Below are positions 41,596 to 49,847 of a stretch of 64,000 bases of DNA, one piece after another. The translations under genes and the position numbers were made by a program. The notes below the pieces were generated by a model that was not told the origin of the DNA, did not search any database, and worked only from the letters and a program-made list of their open reading frames with translations. How positions within the stretch are numbered: the first letter of the stretch is position 1; the number at the start of each line of letters is the position of its first letter. The DNA comes from an uncultured Pseudomonadota bacterium (GTDB taxonomy: Bacteria; Pseudomonadota; Gammaproteobacteria; Burkholderiales; Burkholderiaceae_C): NCBI GenBank assembly GCA_945952465.1, contig CAMFIB010000001.1, positions 124,001 through 188,000 on the forward strand, in the 5' to 3' direction.

Positions 41596-42360
41596 ATGCC
41601 GCCCACCGAGCCGCTCCGCGCCCAGTCATGCCCGCCCACCCATTGCGCGCAGTGCCGTTGGCGCACGCTCGAGGCCTTCGTGCCGGTCACGCCGGACGAG
41701 CTGGCGCACATCGAGAAGATGCGCTGCGCCGCGCCGGTTGTGCCTGCCCGCACCACGCTGATCCATGAGAGGCAGCCGATCACCCGGCTGTACACGCTGT
41801 ACTCGGGCTGGGCTTTTCGCTACAAGTCGCTGAGCGACGGGCGCCGGCAGATCCTCAACTTCCTGCTGCCGGGTGATTTGATTGGCCTGCAGCAGGAATT
41901 CGAGGGGGACGCGCTGCACGGCGTGGAGACCGTGACCGACGTGTCGCTGTGCGAATTCCCGCGCGACCAGCTGTGGAGCCTCTACCGCGACCATCCGCGC
42001 ATAGGCTATGCGGTGACCTGGATGGCAACACGCGAAGGCGCCTACGTCGACGACAACCTGCTGACGGTGGGCAAGCGCAGCGCCATGGAGCGCATCGCGA
42101 TGCTGCTGATGCACCTGTACCGCCGCATGGAACTGCTGGGCCTGGTTGACGACGGCTCTACCGCGTTCCCTATCAACCAGCAGCATGTGGCCGACGCGCT
42201 GGGCCTGTCGCTGGTGCACACCAACAAGACGCTGCGGCGCCTGACGGCGCTGGGCCTGCACCAACTGCGCGACGGCCGGCTGTATTTGATCAATCCGCGG
42301 GCGCTGCAGTCGGTCGCCGACTATTACGACGCACCGCGCGGCCCGGTGCCGCTGCTGTAA
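41596..42360 (+). CDS. Crp/FNR-family transcriptional regulator
   Basis: A 254-residue regulator with an N-terminal cyclic-nucleotide-binding-like beta-roll (residues about 50-140) and a C-terminal helix-turn-helix (INQQHVADALGLSLVHTNKTLRRL near residues 196-219). Cysteines C12, C17, C20 (SCPPTHCAQC) and C119 (VSLCEFP) line up with E. coli FNR C16, C20, C23 and C122, but the fourth FNR ligand, C29, is replaced by a Glu/Ala region. It may bind an iron-sulphur cluster in an altered way or sense something else. No FNR-type site was clear at its own promoter. Confidence 0.88.
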   Translation: MPPTEPLRAQSCPPTHCAQCRWRTLEAFVPVTPDELAHIEKMRCAAPVVPARTTLIHERQPITRLYTLYSGWAFRYKSLSDGRRQILNFLLPGDLIGLQQEFEGDALHGVETVTDVSLCEFPRDQLWSLYRDHPRIGYAVTWMATREGAYVDDNLLTVGKRSAMERIAMLLMHLYRRMELLGLVDDGSTAFPINQQHVADALGLSLVHTNKTLRRLTALGLHQLRDGRLYLINPRALQSVADYYDAPRGPVPLL

Positions 42361-42366
42361 CCCCGC

Positions 42367-43701
42367 TCAGGCGGTTTCGCGCACCAGCACCTCGCCGCGC
42401 AGCACGCGCTGCGGTGCGTCGGTGATGCGCACGTCGACCATCTGGCCGATCAGCTGCGCCGGCCCGTCGACCACCACCGCGCGGTTGCAGGCGGTGCGGC
42501 CGAAGAGCTGGTTCGGGCTCTTGCGCGCCGCGCTTTCGATCAACACCTGCTGCACGGTGCCGAGCCGGCTGGCGCTGATGCGGGCGACGTTGCCGTCGAG
42601 ATGGGCCTGCAGCCGCTGCAGCCGCGCCAGCTTGACCGCATGCGGCGTGTCGTCGGCGAGGTTGGCCGCCGGCGTGCCGGGGCGCGGGCTGAAGATGAAG
42701 CTGAAGGAGCTGTCGTAGTCGAGGTCTTCGACCAGCTTCATCAACCGGTCGAAGTCGTCGTCGGTTTCGCCGGGGAAGCCGACGATGAAGTCGCTGGACA
42801 GCGACAGCTCGGGCCGGATCGCGCGCAGCTTGCGCACGATGGACTTGTATTCCATCGCGGTGTAGCCGCGCTTCATCGCCATCAAAATGCGGTCGCTGCC
42901 GTGCTGCACCGGCAGGTGCAGGTGGCTCACGAGTTGCGGCACCTTGGCATAGACGTCGATCAGCGGCTGCGTGAACTCGTTCGGGTGGCTGGTGGTGTAG
43001 CGGATGCGGGCGATGCCGGGAATTTCGGCCACGTACTCGATCAGCGTCGCGAAATCGGCGATCTCGGCGGTGCCGCCCATGCGGCCGCGGTAGGCGTTGA
43101 CGTTCTGGCCGAGCAGCGTGACTTCCTTCACGCCCTGGTCGGCGAGGCCGGCGACTTCGGTCAGCACGTCCTCGAACGGCCGGCTCACCTCTTCGCCGCG
43201 GGTGTAGGGCACGACGCAGTAGCTGCAGTACTTAGAGCAGCCTTCCATGATGGACACGAAGGCGGTCGCGCCCTCGACGCGGGCCGGCGGCAGGTGGTCG
43301 AACTTCTCGATCTCGGGGAAGGCGATGTCGACCTGCGGCCGCTGCTGGCGCTCGCGCGCCGACAGCAGCTCCGGCAGGCGGTGCAGCGTCTGCGGGCCGA
43401 ACACCACATCCACATACGGCGCGCGCTCGACGATGGCTGCGCCCTCCTGACTGGCCACGCAACCACCCACGCCGATCTTCACGCCCTTGGCCTTCAGGTG
43501 CTTGATGCGGCCCAGGTCGCTGAACACCTTCTCTTGCGCCTTCTCGCGCACCGAGCAGGTGTTGAACAGGATGAGGTCGGCCTCGTCGACGTTCTGGGTG
43601 GCCTCGTAGCCGTCGGCCGCGCGCAGCACGTCCACCATCTTGTCCGAGTCGTACTCGTTCATCTGGCAGCCGAAGGTCTTGACGAACACTTTCTTGGTCA
43701 T
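42367..43701 (-). CDS. miaB: tRNA-2-methylthio-N6-dimethylallyladenosine synthase MiaB
   Basis: MiaB is a radical-SAM methylthiotransferase acting on A37 of tRNAs that read UNN codons. The protein has 444 residues. The N-terminal MTTase domain has [12 protein letters not shown] near residues 8-19 and [10 protein letters not shown]. The radical-SAM triad is CSKYCSYC near 155-162, and the TRAM domain is at the C-terminus. It follows the small secreted protein gene by 12 bases. Confidence 0.97.
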   Translation of the reverse strand: MTKKVFVKTFGCQMNEYDSDKMVDVLRAADGYEATQNVDEADLILFNTCSVREKAQEKVFSDLGRIKHLKAKGVKIGVGGCVASQEGAAIVERAPYVDVVFGPQTLHRLPELLSARERQQRPQVDIAFPEIEKFDHLPPARVEGATAFVSIMEGCSKYCSYCVVPYTRGEEVSRPFEDVLTEVAGLADQGVKEVTLLGQNVNAYRGRMGGTAEIADFATLIEYVAEIPGIARIRYTTSHPNEFTQPLIDVYAKVPQLVSHLHLPVQHGSDRILMAMKRGYTAMEYKSIVRKLRAIRPELSLSSDFIVGFPGETDDDFDRLMKLVEDLDYDSSFSFIFSPRPGTPAANLADDTPHAVKLARLQRLQAHLDGNVARISASRLGTVQQVLIESAARKSPNQLFGRTACNRAVVVDGPAQLIGQMVDVRITDAPQRVLRGEVLVRETA

Positions 43702-43713
43702 GGTCTCAGAGCC

Positions 43714-44181
43714 TCATTGCGGGCCGGGGTAGGGCGGCAGGTCTTTGTACGGCGTGAGGCCGTTGTCGGTGGCGGGTGTGGGCGCTTGCAGCCAGGCCGG
43801 CAGCATGGACAGGCCGCCGTTCGACGCCGCACCGGCGCGGCGTTCGCGGGCCTCTTCCGGCGTGAGGATCCAGACCTGGTGCACCTGCCCTTGCGGCGTG
43901 CGGGTGTAGTTGACCAGCAACTGCTGGCCGACCAGCGTGCCGGACATCACCAGCAGGTTGCTGGTGCTCAGGATGCGGGCGCCGGGTGCCAGGCGGTCGG
44001 TGCGGCCGTCGAGGCGAACCTCGGGCGGCTGGGTGACGACCAGTACGCCGCGGCGCGCTTCTTCGGGGAAGCTGCGGGAGCCGGCCTGCGCAGCGGCGCC
44101 GCCGCAGGCCAGGGAAGCCAGGGCCAACAGCCCCAGGGCGCGCAGACGCGCGGATGGCTTCGATTTTTTGCAGCGGTTCAT
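43714..44181 (-). CDS. Secreted hypothetical protein
   Basis: A 155-residue protein with a signal peptide (MNRCKKSKPSARLRALGLLALASLACGGAAAQAG, cleavage likely after AQA, residue 32). The mature part is hydrophilic and ends in a proline-rich LPAWLQAPTPATDNGLTPYKDLPPYPGP. No known catalytic or binding motif is visible. The ATG at 44181 is chosen by signal-peptide position; a longer upstream extension would run through the tRNA terminator. Function unknown. It is co-oriented with miaB. Confidence 0.82.
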   Translation of the reverse strand: MNRCKKSKPSARLRALGLLALASLACGGAAAQAGSRSFPEEARRGVLVVTQPPEVRLDGRTDRLAPGARILSTSNLLVMSGTLVGQQLLVNYTRTPQGQVHQVWILTPEEARERRAGAASNGGLSMLPAWLQAPTPATDNGLTPYKDLPPYPGPQ

Positions 44182-44200
44182 GGTGTTCTTCCAGAGGCTG

Positions 44201-44233
44201 AAAAAATCAAGGCACTGCGATGGCAGTGCCTTG
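44201..44233 (-). terminator. Rho-independent terminator of tRNA-Met
   Basis: An 11-bp perfect stem (44208-44218 with 44223-44233, CAAGGCACTGC and its complement) around a GATG loop is followed on the minus strand by a U-run from 44206 to 44201. It is 6 bases downstream of the tRNA gene. Confidence 0.92.
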
Positions 44234-44239
44234 GGGAGG

Positions 44240-44316
44240 TGGTGGCGCTTCACGGACTCGAACCGCGGACCTGTGGATTATGATTCCATCGCTCTAACCG
44301 ACTGAGCTAAAGCGCC
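44240..44316 (-). tRNA. tRNA-Met (CAT), elongator type
   Basis: A 77-base gene with a complete cloverleaf: acceptor GGCGCTT paired with AAGCGCC, D-arm GCTC/GAGC, anticodon CAT in the loop ATCATAA, T-arm CGCGG/CCGTG with TTCGAGT, and an encoded CCA. The TC-A anticodon context and the paired acceptor 1-72 position (G-C) fit the elongator rather than the initiator. The anticodon stem has one A-C mismatch at its outer pair. Confidence 0.95.
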
Positions 44317-44356
44317 AGAGCCAGCGATTATAGCCGGCCGCCGGCGCCCCCGCGCA

Positions 44357-45910
44357 TCAGCCGCGCGGCAATTTGCCCAGTTCCTCCGTCACCAGCCGCA
44401 CGATCAGCCGGTCCAGCGTGTCCACCGAGTAGTTGCGCACGTCGTGCACCGTCTCGCGGCCGGGCCCGCTCGATGGCTCACGCGCCTTGTCGTAGGTCAG
44501 GAACACGAAGCGGCCGCCGGTGTACTGCGCGATCTGGCGCTGGATGTATTCGCCCTGCTTGTCCAGCCCGCTGGCGCCCACGCTGAACACCTTGATGCCC
44601 TTGCCCAGCGCGGCCATCATGTCGTCGTCGTACTGCGGGCCGCCGTAGTCGAGGTGCGGCGGCGCGTCGGCCAGCAGCACCACCAGGCGGGTCGCGCCGT
44701 CGCCGCGCCAGCTGAGCTTGTGCACGGTGTCGTGCAGCGCCTCGTTCATCGCTTCCGGGTAGTCGCCGCCGCCGGCCGCCTGCAGCGCGTTGAGCACGCC
44801 CTGGAAGCCGTTCACATCATTGGTCAGATCGTGGGCGCGGATCAAAAATTCGTCGCCCTTGTCGCGGTAGGCCACCAGGCCGAAACACAGGTCGGGCTGG
44901 CTGGGCAGCCGCGCCACCTCGCCGGCGATGGTCTGCAGCGTGGCCTTGAGCTTGTCGATCTCGTCGCCCATCGAGCCGGTGGCGTCGACCAGAAACACCA
45001 GGTCGAGCCGTGCTCGGGCCTGGGCGGTGACGCGGCTGTCCAGCACCACCTCGACCGCGCTCTTCTGGCCGCGCTGCAGCACGGCGCGGGCGGTGCGGCC
45101 GTCCTTGCGGACCGCCACGTCATAGAACGGCGAGCGCGCCGGGTCGAAGGCGTTGGGGTGCAGCCACGCGCGGCCGCCGGCGTCGGTGCGGGCCCACATG
45201 GCGGCGCCGCGCGACGACTGCACCGCCACCTCGGCGTCGGGTACCAACTGGCCGGTGGCGTCGCGCACCTCCAGCAAATAGCGCTCGCTGACGTCGCGGG
45301 CGCGGTGCTGCACGCGGGTGCGCTGGCGGAACTGCAGGTAGGACGAGAAGTCGGCGTTGTCGTCGACCATGCCGGCGGTGACGACGGCCGACGGCGGCTG
45401 GGCCTGCTGTAACGGTGGCGGGGGCGGCATGGGCGAGGTGGGGGCCGGCCAGACGGCGCCTGCGCTCTTGGCGGCCTCGGCCACCAGAGGTGCCGCGGCG
45501 GGCGACGGGCGGGCCAGCGCGCCGCCGGCGGCCCGGCTGTCCCGCGCGGCTTCGGCGGCGGGTGCCGGCATCGCCTCGGCCCTGTCGGCCAAGTCGGCCC
45601 GGCGCTCGCGCCACCACGGCGGCGACGACAGGCCGCCCTGCTGCTGGCTGGCGGTGCGGCCGGGCACCTCGCGCGTGGTCACCGGCCGGGCGCAGTTCAG
45701 GGCCGACGGCGCCTGGAAGTTGGGCATGGCCTGCACCGGGCCGGGCCAGATGGTGGCGGCGGTTGGCTGCTGCTGGGGCTGCGGCCAGACGCGCCGGCCG
45801 TCGACTTCGGTGGCCTCCACGCTGGCGGCGCAAGCCGACAGCAGCAGTTGCACACCGAGCAGCGCGCACAGCGCGCGGCGGGGCAGGTGGTGGGGTTGGG
45901 GTGTCGTCAT
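44357..45910 (-). CDS. VWA-domain lipoprotein
   Basis: A 517-residue envelope protein. The N-terminus has a lipobox-like LLLSACAAS (residues 18-26), indicating lipidation at Cys. A Pro/Ala-rich linker (about 50-165) precedes a CarboxypepD-reg-like segment and a von Willebrand A domain with the metal-binding site DATGSMGDE (residues about 317-325). The divergent partner is the ECF sigma gene. ATG at 45910 is chosen because it gives a normal signal sequence. Function is not known; an envelope stress or secretion role is inference. Confidence 0.85.
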   Translation of the reverse strand: MTTPQPHHLPRRALCALLGVQLLLSACAASVEATEVDGRRVWPQPQQQPTAATIWPGPVQAMPNFQAPSALNCARPVTTREVPGRTASQQQGGLSSPPWWRERRADLADRAEAMPAPAAEAARDSRAAGGALARPSPAAAPLVAEAAKSAGAVWPAPTSPMPPPPPLQQAQPPSAVVTAGMVDDNADFSSYLQFRQRTRVQHRARDVSERYLLEVRDATGQLVPDAEVAVQSSRGAAMWARTDAGGRAWLHPNAFDPARSPFYDVAVRKDGRTARAVLQRGQKSAVEVVLDSRVTAQARARLDLVFLVDATGSMGDEIDKLKATLQTIAGEVARLPSQPDLCFGLVAYRDKGDEFLIRAHDLTNDVNGFQGVLNALQAAGGGDYPEAMNEALHDTVHKLSWRGDGATRLVVLLADAPPHLDYGGPQYDDDMMAALGKGIKVFSVGASGLDKQGEYIQRQIAQYTGGRFVFLTYDKAREPSSGPGRETVHDVRNYSVDTLDRLIVRLVTEELGKLPRG

Positions 45911-45938
45911 CGTTCGCTCCGTTGGGTGGTGATGGAGC

Positions 45939-45980
45939 GTCAAACGGCGGCGGCGGGCGGGCGGGGTCAAACAATTTGAC
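45939..45980. promoter_or_regulatory. GTCAAAC repeats in the divergent VWA/sigma promoter
   Basis: GTCAAAC occurs at 45939-45945 and 45966-45972. The second overlaps a perfect inverted repeat, GTCAAA-CAA-TTTGAC (45966-45980). The sites lie between the start codons of the VWA gene and the sigma gene and could be operator or promoter elements for both. Confidence 0.4.
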
Positions 45981-46036
45981 GGCCGTTAACCCCGATACAC
46001 GCGGCCGTCCGTAGAACGTGGTGTGAAAATCTGTTC

Positions 46037-46666
46037 ATGCCGCCACAGGCCCATGCCGACATGCCCGACGACCAGTTGATGCTGGCCTATGCGCGCGGCG
46101 ACGCGCAGGCCTTCGACCTGCTCTATGCCCGGCACGAATCGGCGCTGTTCCGCTTCGTGCGGCGGCTGCTGGGCGCCCCGCTGGCCGCGCAGGCCGACGA
46201 GGTGTTCCAGGACACCTGGCTGCGCATCATCGCCGCGCGCGAGCGTTATGCGCCGCAGGGCGCGGCCTGGCGCACCTGGGCGTTCACCATCGCCCACAAC
46301 GCGGCCATGGACCGGCTGCGCGCCGGCGGCCGCGAGGTCGGCCTTGACGCGATGAACGGCAGCGGCGACGACACCACCGACCCGCTCGACTGGCTGCAGG
46401 AGGCGATCGACGCGGCGCACCCGTCTGCCGAAGACGAGGCGTTCTGGCGCGCCGCCGGCCAGCAACTGCTGCACTGCCTGGACGAACTGCCGGCCCTGCA
46501 GCGCGCGGCCTTTCTGCTGCACCACGAAGACGGCGCCACGGTCGACGACCTCGCGCAGCGCCTGGGCCTCAACTTTGAAACCGCCAAGAGCCGGCTGCGC
46601 TATGCGCTGCAGAAACTGCGCGGCTGCATGCAGCACTACCTCGCGGTGCTGGAGAAACCCACATGA
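46037..46666 (+). CDS. ECF-type RNA polymerase sigma factor
   Basis: A 209-residue sigma-70 family group 4 factor. Region 2 spans about residues 17-85 (QAFDLLYARHESALFRFVRR, VFQDTWLRIIAARERY, FTIAHNAAMDRLR) and region 4 about 145-200 (LPALQRAAFLLHHEDGATVDDLAQRLGLNFETAKSRLRYA). It lacks regions 1 and 3. It overlaps the downstream gene by ATGA, the arrangement expected of a sigma/anti-sigma pair. Target promoters are not known. Confidence 0.93.
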   Translation: MPPQAHADMPDDQLMLAYARGDAQAFDLLYARHESALFRFVRRLLGAPLAAQADEVFQDTWLRIIAARERYAPQGAAWRTWAFTIAHNAAMDRLRAGGREVGLDAMNGSGDDTTDPLDWLQEAIDAAHPSAEDEAFWRAAGQQLLHCLDELPALQRAAFLLHHEDGATVDDLAQRLGLNFETAKSRLRYALQKLRGCMQHYLAVLEKPT

Positions 46667-47838
46667 CGGCGCAAAGAGGCCATTTGCGCGACGCGCGGCT
46701 CAAGAAAGCGCTGGATTCAGCACCAGATGCGGCTGAAGTCAGCGCCGAATGGGCACGTGTAGCTATAAAAAACGCAGCACTCTGGTCCTTGCAAAAGCCC
46801 CAGCCCGTGCCGTGGTGGCGGCGGTGGCGGGGGGGGCGCGCGGGTGCGCGCATGCCGTGGAACGCGGCTTTCGCCACCGTGCTGCTGGCCGGTTTCGTCA
46901 CCGTGTTCTGGCATGGCCACGAGGTGCCGGACGCGCAGCCGGACAGCGCAGCGCAAACGCCATCTGGCGGGCACGCGGCGTCGGCATCGCCGCCGGTACC
47001 AGCGGTGGCAAAGGCCGAGGCACCGGCCGAGCCGGCGTCGGTGGCCGGTGCGCGGAGCGCGACCCAGCCCCATCAGGACCGCCGCGTCGAGCGTGAGCGG
47101 GCGGCCGATGCCGCGCGGGCCCGCGAGGCGCACACCGCGCCGGCCGAACGCAGGCCCGCCGGGGTGCCGCCCGCCGCACCGTCCCCGCCGGCAGAGCCGG
47201 TGTTTCCCCGGCCGGCCCCGGTTCCGCCGGAACTGGCCGCCGTGACCCCCCCGGCCGCGTCACCCGCGCCACCGGTCATGGCCGCCGCACCCGCACCGGT
47301 GCCCGCCACGGCCGACAGCGCACGGCATGACGGCAACGTTGCCGGCTTCGCGGCGGGCAGCGCGGTGCGGCCTTCTGCCCGAGCCGCCGCGCGCAACAGC
47401 GCGTTGGCCGAAGCCCAGCCCGCGGCGCCGCCCGCCGCAAAGGCCGCTGCCGGGCCGGTGCTGTTGCCACCCGCCGTGCCGGCCGATTGGGCGCAGGCCC
47501 GCGTGGCGATCGACGGCGGTGCGGCATCGGGCGTGCCACGCGCGCGCAGCGGTGCGCTGCACCAGCGGCTGCAGCAGGTGCTGGCGGGTTGGGGTGCGGA
47601 GACTTCGGGAAATTCGGGAACGGGTGCGGCGCCGCAAGGCCGCAGTGTGCGCGTGGAGCTGCTGAACGCGGCCGGCGACCGGCTGGCGCTGCTGACGGTG
47701 GAGGGTGGCGCGGTGCGCTGGGTGGTGGTTGCGCCGGAAGGCGCCGCCGCCGCCGAGAGGGCCACGCTGGGCCGGGCCGACGCGGCCGCGCTGGAGGCGC
47801 TGCTGGCCGAACTCGACCGGCTGGCCGGCGCGCACTGA
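46663..47838 (+). CDS. Putative anti-sigma or sigma-partner membrane protein
   Basis: A 391-residue protein with a cytoplasmic N-terminus (about residues 1-64), one transmembrane segment (WNAAFATVLLAGFVTVFW, about 66-83) and a long Ala/Pro-rich periplasmic part with a small C-terminal domain. No ZAS zinc motif (HxxxCxxC) is visible, so the class is uncertain. Translational coupling to the sigma gene supports a regulatory partnership. A repeat of family 1 lies inside its first exon-like segment (residues about 20-37). Confidence 0.65.
   Translation: MTAQRGHLRDARLKKALDSAPDAAEVSAEWARVAIKNAALWSLQKPQPVPWWRRWRGGRAGARMPWNAAFATVLLAGFVTVFWHGHEVPDAQPDSAAQTPSGGHAASASPPVPAVAKAEAPAEPASVAGARSATQPHQDRRVERERAADAARAREAHTAPAERRPAGVPPAAPSPPAEPVFPRPAPVPPELAAVTPPAASPAPPVMAAAPAPVPATADSARHDGNVAGFAAGSAVRPSARAAARNSALAEAQPAAPPAAKAAAGPVLLPPAVPADWAQARVAIDGGAASGVPRARSGALHQRLQQVLAGWGAETSGNSGTGAAPQGRSVRVELLNAAGDRLALLTVEGGAVRWVVVAPEGAAAAERATLGRADAAALEALLAELDRLAGAH
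46724..46775 (-). repeat. Dispersed repeat family 1, copy E (in coding sequence)
   Basis: On the minus strand ATAGCTAC ... CATTCGGCGCTGACTTCAGCC aligns with copy B's ATAGCTAC ... GGCGCTGAC...GCC. It lies in the first part of the sigma-partner gene on the opposite strand. Confidence 0.55.
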
Positions 47839-47860
47839 GCGGCCGGCCGGCGCGGCTGCA

Positions 47861-48640
47861 TCACTGGTTCGTGAACTGCGGCTTGCGCTTGTTCAGGAAG
47901 GCGTCCATGCCTTCCTTCTGGTCGGCGGTGGCGAACATCGCGTGGAACAGCCGGCGCTCGAACATCACGCCGTCGGACAGGCCGCCCTCGAACGCGCGGT
48001 TGACCGACTCCTTGATCGCGTAGACCGCCAGACGCGGCTGGTCGGCGATGAGCAATGCGGCGCCGAGCGCTTCGTCCATGAGCTTGTCGTAGGGCACGAC
48101 GCGGCTGACCAGGCCGGCGCGTTCGGCTTCGGCGGCGTCCATCATGCGGCCGGTCAGGCACAGGTCCATGGCCTTGCTCTTGCCCACCGCGCGCGGCAGG
48201 CGCTGGGTGCCGCCGGCGCCGGGAATCACGCCGATCTTGACTTCGGGCTGGCCGAAGCGGGCGTTGTCGGCGGCGATGATGAAGTCGCACATCATCGTCA
48301 GCTCGCAGCCGCCGCCCAGCGCGAAACCGCTCACCGCCGCGATGACGGGCTTGCGGATGCTGCGGATGGCTTCCCAGTTGCGGGTGACGAAGTCGCCGCC
48401 AAAGGTGTCGGCGAAGGTGGCCTTGGCCATGGAAGGAATGTCGGCGCCGGCCGCGAAGGCCTTCTCGCTGCCGGTGAGGACGATGCAGCCGATCTTGGGG
48501 TCGGCGTCGAAGGCCTTCAGCGCGTCGCCCAGCTCGTTCATCAACTGGTCGTTCAGCGCGTTCAGCGCCTTGGGCCGGTTCAGCGTGATGACGCCGACTT
48601 TCTCGGCCTCGGTGCGCACGAGGAGGGTCTCATAGGTCAT
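47861..48640 (-). CDS. Enoyl-CoA hydratase
   Basis: A 259-residue crotonase-fold protein catalysing hydration of trans-2-enoyl-CoA in beta-oxidation. The oxyanion-hole segments FAAGADI near residues 62-68 and [13 protein letters not shown] near 105-117 are intact; the catalytic glutamates are in GGGCEL and QPEVKIG. The C-terminus is normal ([10 protein letters not shown]). ATG at 48640 is chosen over upstream methionines by homology. It stands alone beside unrelated genes. Confidence 0.93.
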   Translation of the reverse strand: MTYETLLVRTEAEKVGVITLNRPKALNALNDQLMNELGDALKAFDADPKIGCIVLTGSEKAFAAGADIPSMAKATFADTFGGDFVTRNWEAIRSIRKPVIAAVSGFALGGGCELTMMCDFIIAADNARFGQPEVKIGVIPGAGGTQRLPRAVGKSKAMDLCLTGRMMDAAEAERAGLVSRVVPYDKLMDEALGAALLIADQPRLAVYAIKESVNRAFEGGLSDGVMFERRLFHAMFATADQKEGMDAFLNKRKPQFTNQ

Positions 48641-48710
48641 GGGTGGTCTCGTTCGTTTCAAGGGAGCCACGACTATAGCCAAGGGGCGTTCCGGCGCCGG
48701 TCGCCTGCGC

Positions 48711-49847
48711 TCAGCGCTGTTCGATGCGGTCGATCAGCAGGTCGAGCCGGGCGTCGGGGCCGTAGAGCATCAGGATGCGCACCGGCAGGTGCTGCAGTGT
48801 GGGCGCGAACCATAGCTCGGCGGTGATGGGGCCGCGCGGGCGTTCGAGCGGCCGCGGTTTCAGGTGAAAGGCCTCGACCGGCGGCAGGCTGGCGGGGTAC
48901 AGCGTTTCCTTGCCGACGACGTCGTAGGTCCATTTGTCGGCGCCGCCGGGCCGGGCCAGCCACATGTCGATGCTGCTGCCCACCGCAAGCGGGGTCTCGC
49001 CGCTGGCGAAGCGGTGCGACAGCTCCACGAACTGGCTGGCCGTGTCCTGGATGCCGAGCGGCCTGGGCTGGGTCTGGCCGTCGCTGTAGACCACCTGCTC
49101 GTCCTGCATCAGCACGGTGCGGCGGCGCTTGCCGTTCTGCGTTTCCTCGTAGGCGTTGGGCAGCAGGCCGTCGGCGCTGACCGTGCCCTGGCTGGTCATG
49201 ACGAAGCTGGCCAGCCAGCCGACGTTGACTTCCACCTTCACCTGGTAGCGCTGGCGGTCGCGCTGCCACAGCACGCTGCCGTCGCCGTGCAGGTCGCCAC
49301 GGAAATAGCCGGTGACGCGGTAGCGCAGCCGGGTGTCGGCCGGCCAGGCGTCAAGGTCGGCCACGGTGGGGGGCGGCGCGGCGCTGGCAGCGGGCGTGGG
49401 TGCAGAAGCGGTGGAAACCGGGGCTGCGGCGACGGCGGTCGTCGGCGGGCTGGCCTCAGCCGAAGGCACTGGCGCCGAAGCGGAAACGGCTGCGGAAGCG
49501 GGGGGCTGCGCCGCCTCCGCAACGGCCGTGGCGTCGCGCTGCCCGGCCACCGGCGGGGCCGACGCAGCGGCTTTTGCCGGCCTTGATGTTGCTATCGAAT
49601 GTGAAGCTACAACACCAGATTTGGCGCTGACTGTGGCCGGTTTTGATGTGAAAACCGGCGCTTGCGGCGCCAGGGTGCGTGTGAGCAGCGGCGCGACCAT
49701 GGGTTTGAGCACGGTCGGCACGCGCCACTGCGCGGCCATCCAGGCCAGCGCCACCAGGTGGCCGGCCAGCACGGCCAGCGCCAGCAGCGTCAGCGCGCGG
49801 CCGGCGCCGGGGCCTGGGGTGCGGCGGGCGTGCCCGGTTGCAGCCAT
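48711..49847 (-). CDS. DUF3108 protein with a low-complexity linker
   Basis: A 378-residue protein: transmembrane or signal-anchor helix (residues about 18-36), an Ala/Pro/Ser linker (about 60-160) and a DUF3108 domain ([21 protein letters not shown] near residue 177 to the end). DUF3108 proteins are secreted or periplasmic and of unknown role. It overlaps the M61 peptidase gene by 58 bases, suggesting coupled expression. Residues about 67-88 ([19 protein letters not shown]) are encoded by a family-1 repeat. Confidence 0.85.
   Translation of the reverse strand: MAATGHARRTPGPGAGRALTLLALAVLAGHLVALAWMAAQWRVPTVLKPMVAPLLTRTLAPQAPVFTSKPATVSAKSGVVASHSIATSRPAKAAASAPPVAGQRDATAVAEAAQPPASAAVSASAPVPSAEASPPTTAVAAAPVSTASAPTPAASAAPPPTVADLDAWPADTRLRYRVTGYFRGDLHGDGSVLWQRDRQRYQVKVEVNVGWLASFVMTSQGTVSADGLLPNAYEETQNGKRRRTVLMQDEQVVYSDGQTQPRPLGIQDTASQFVELSHRFASGETPLAVGSSIDMWLARPGGADKWTYDVVGKETLYPASLPPVEAFHLKPRPLERPRGPITAELWFAPTLQHLPVRILMLYGPDARLDLLIDRIEQR
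49585..49648 (+). repeat. Dispersed repeat family 1, copy D (in coding sequence)
   Basis: TGTTGCTATCGAATGTGAAG and TTTGGCGCTGACTGTGGCC align with copy A's two blocks. It lies inside the DUF3108 gene. Confidence 0.6.

Noticed and set aside
46748-46770. The A-rich GTAGCTATAAAAAACGC stretch as a promoter
   Set aside because: It falls inside a family-1 repeat and within a coding frame; no -35 box is visible.
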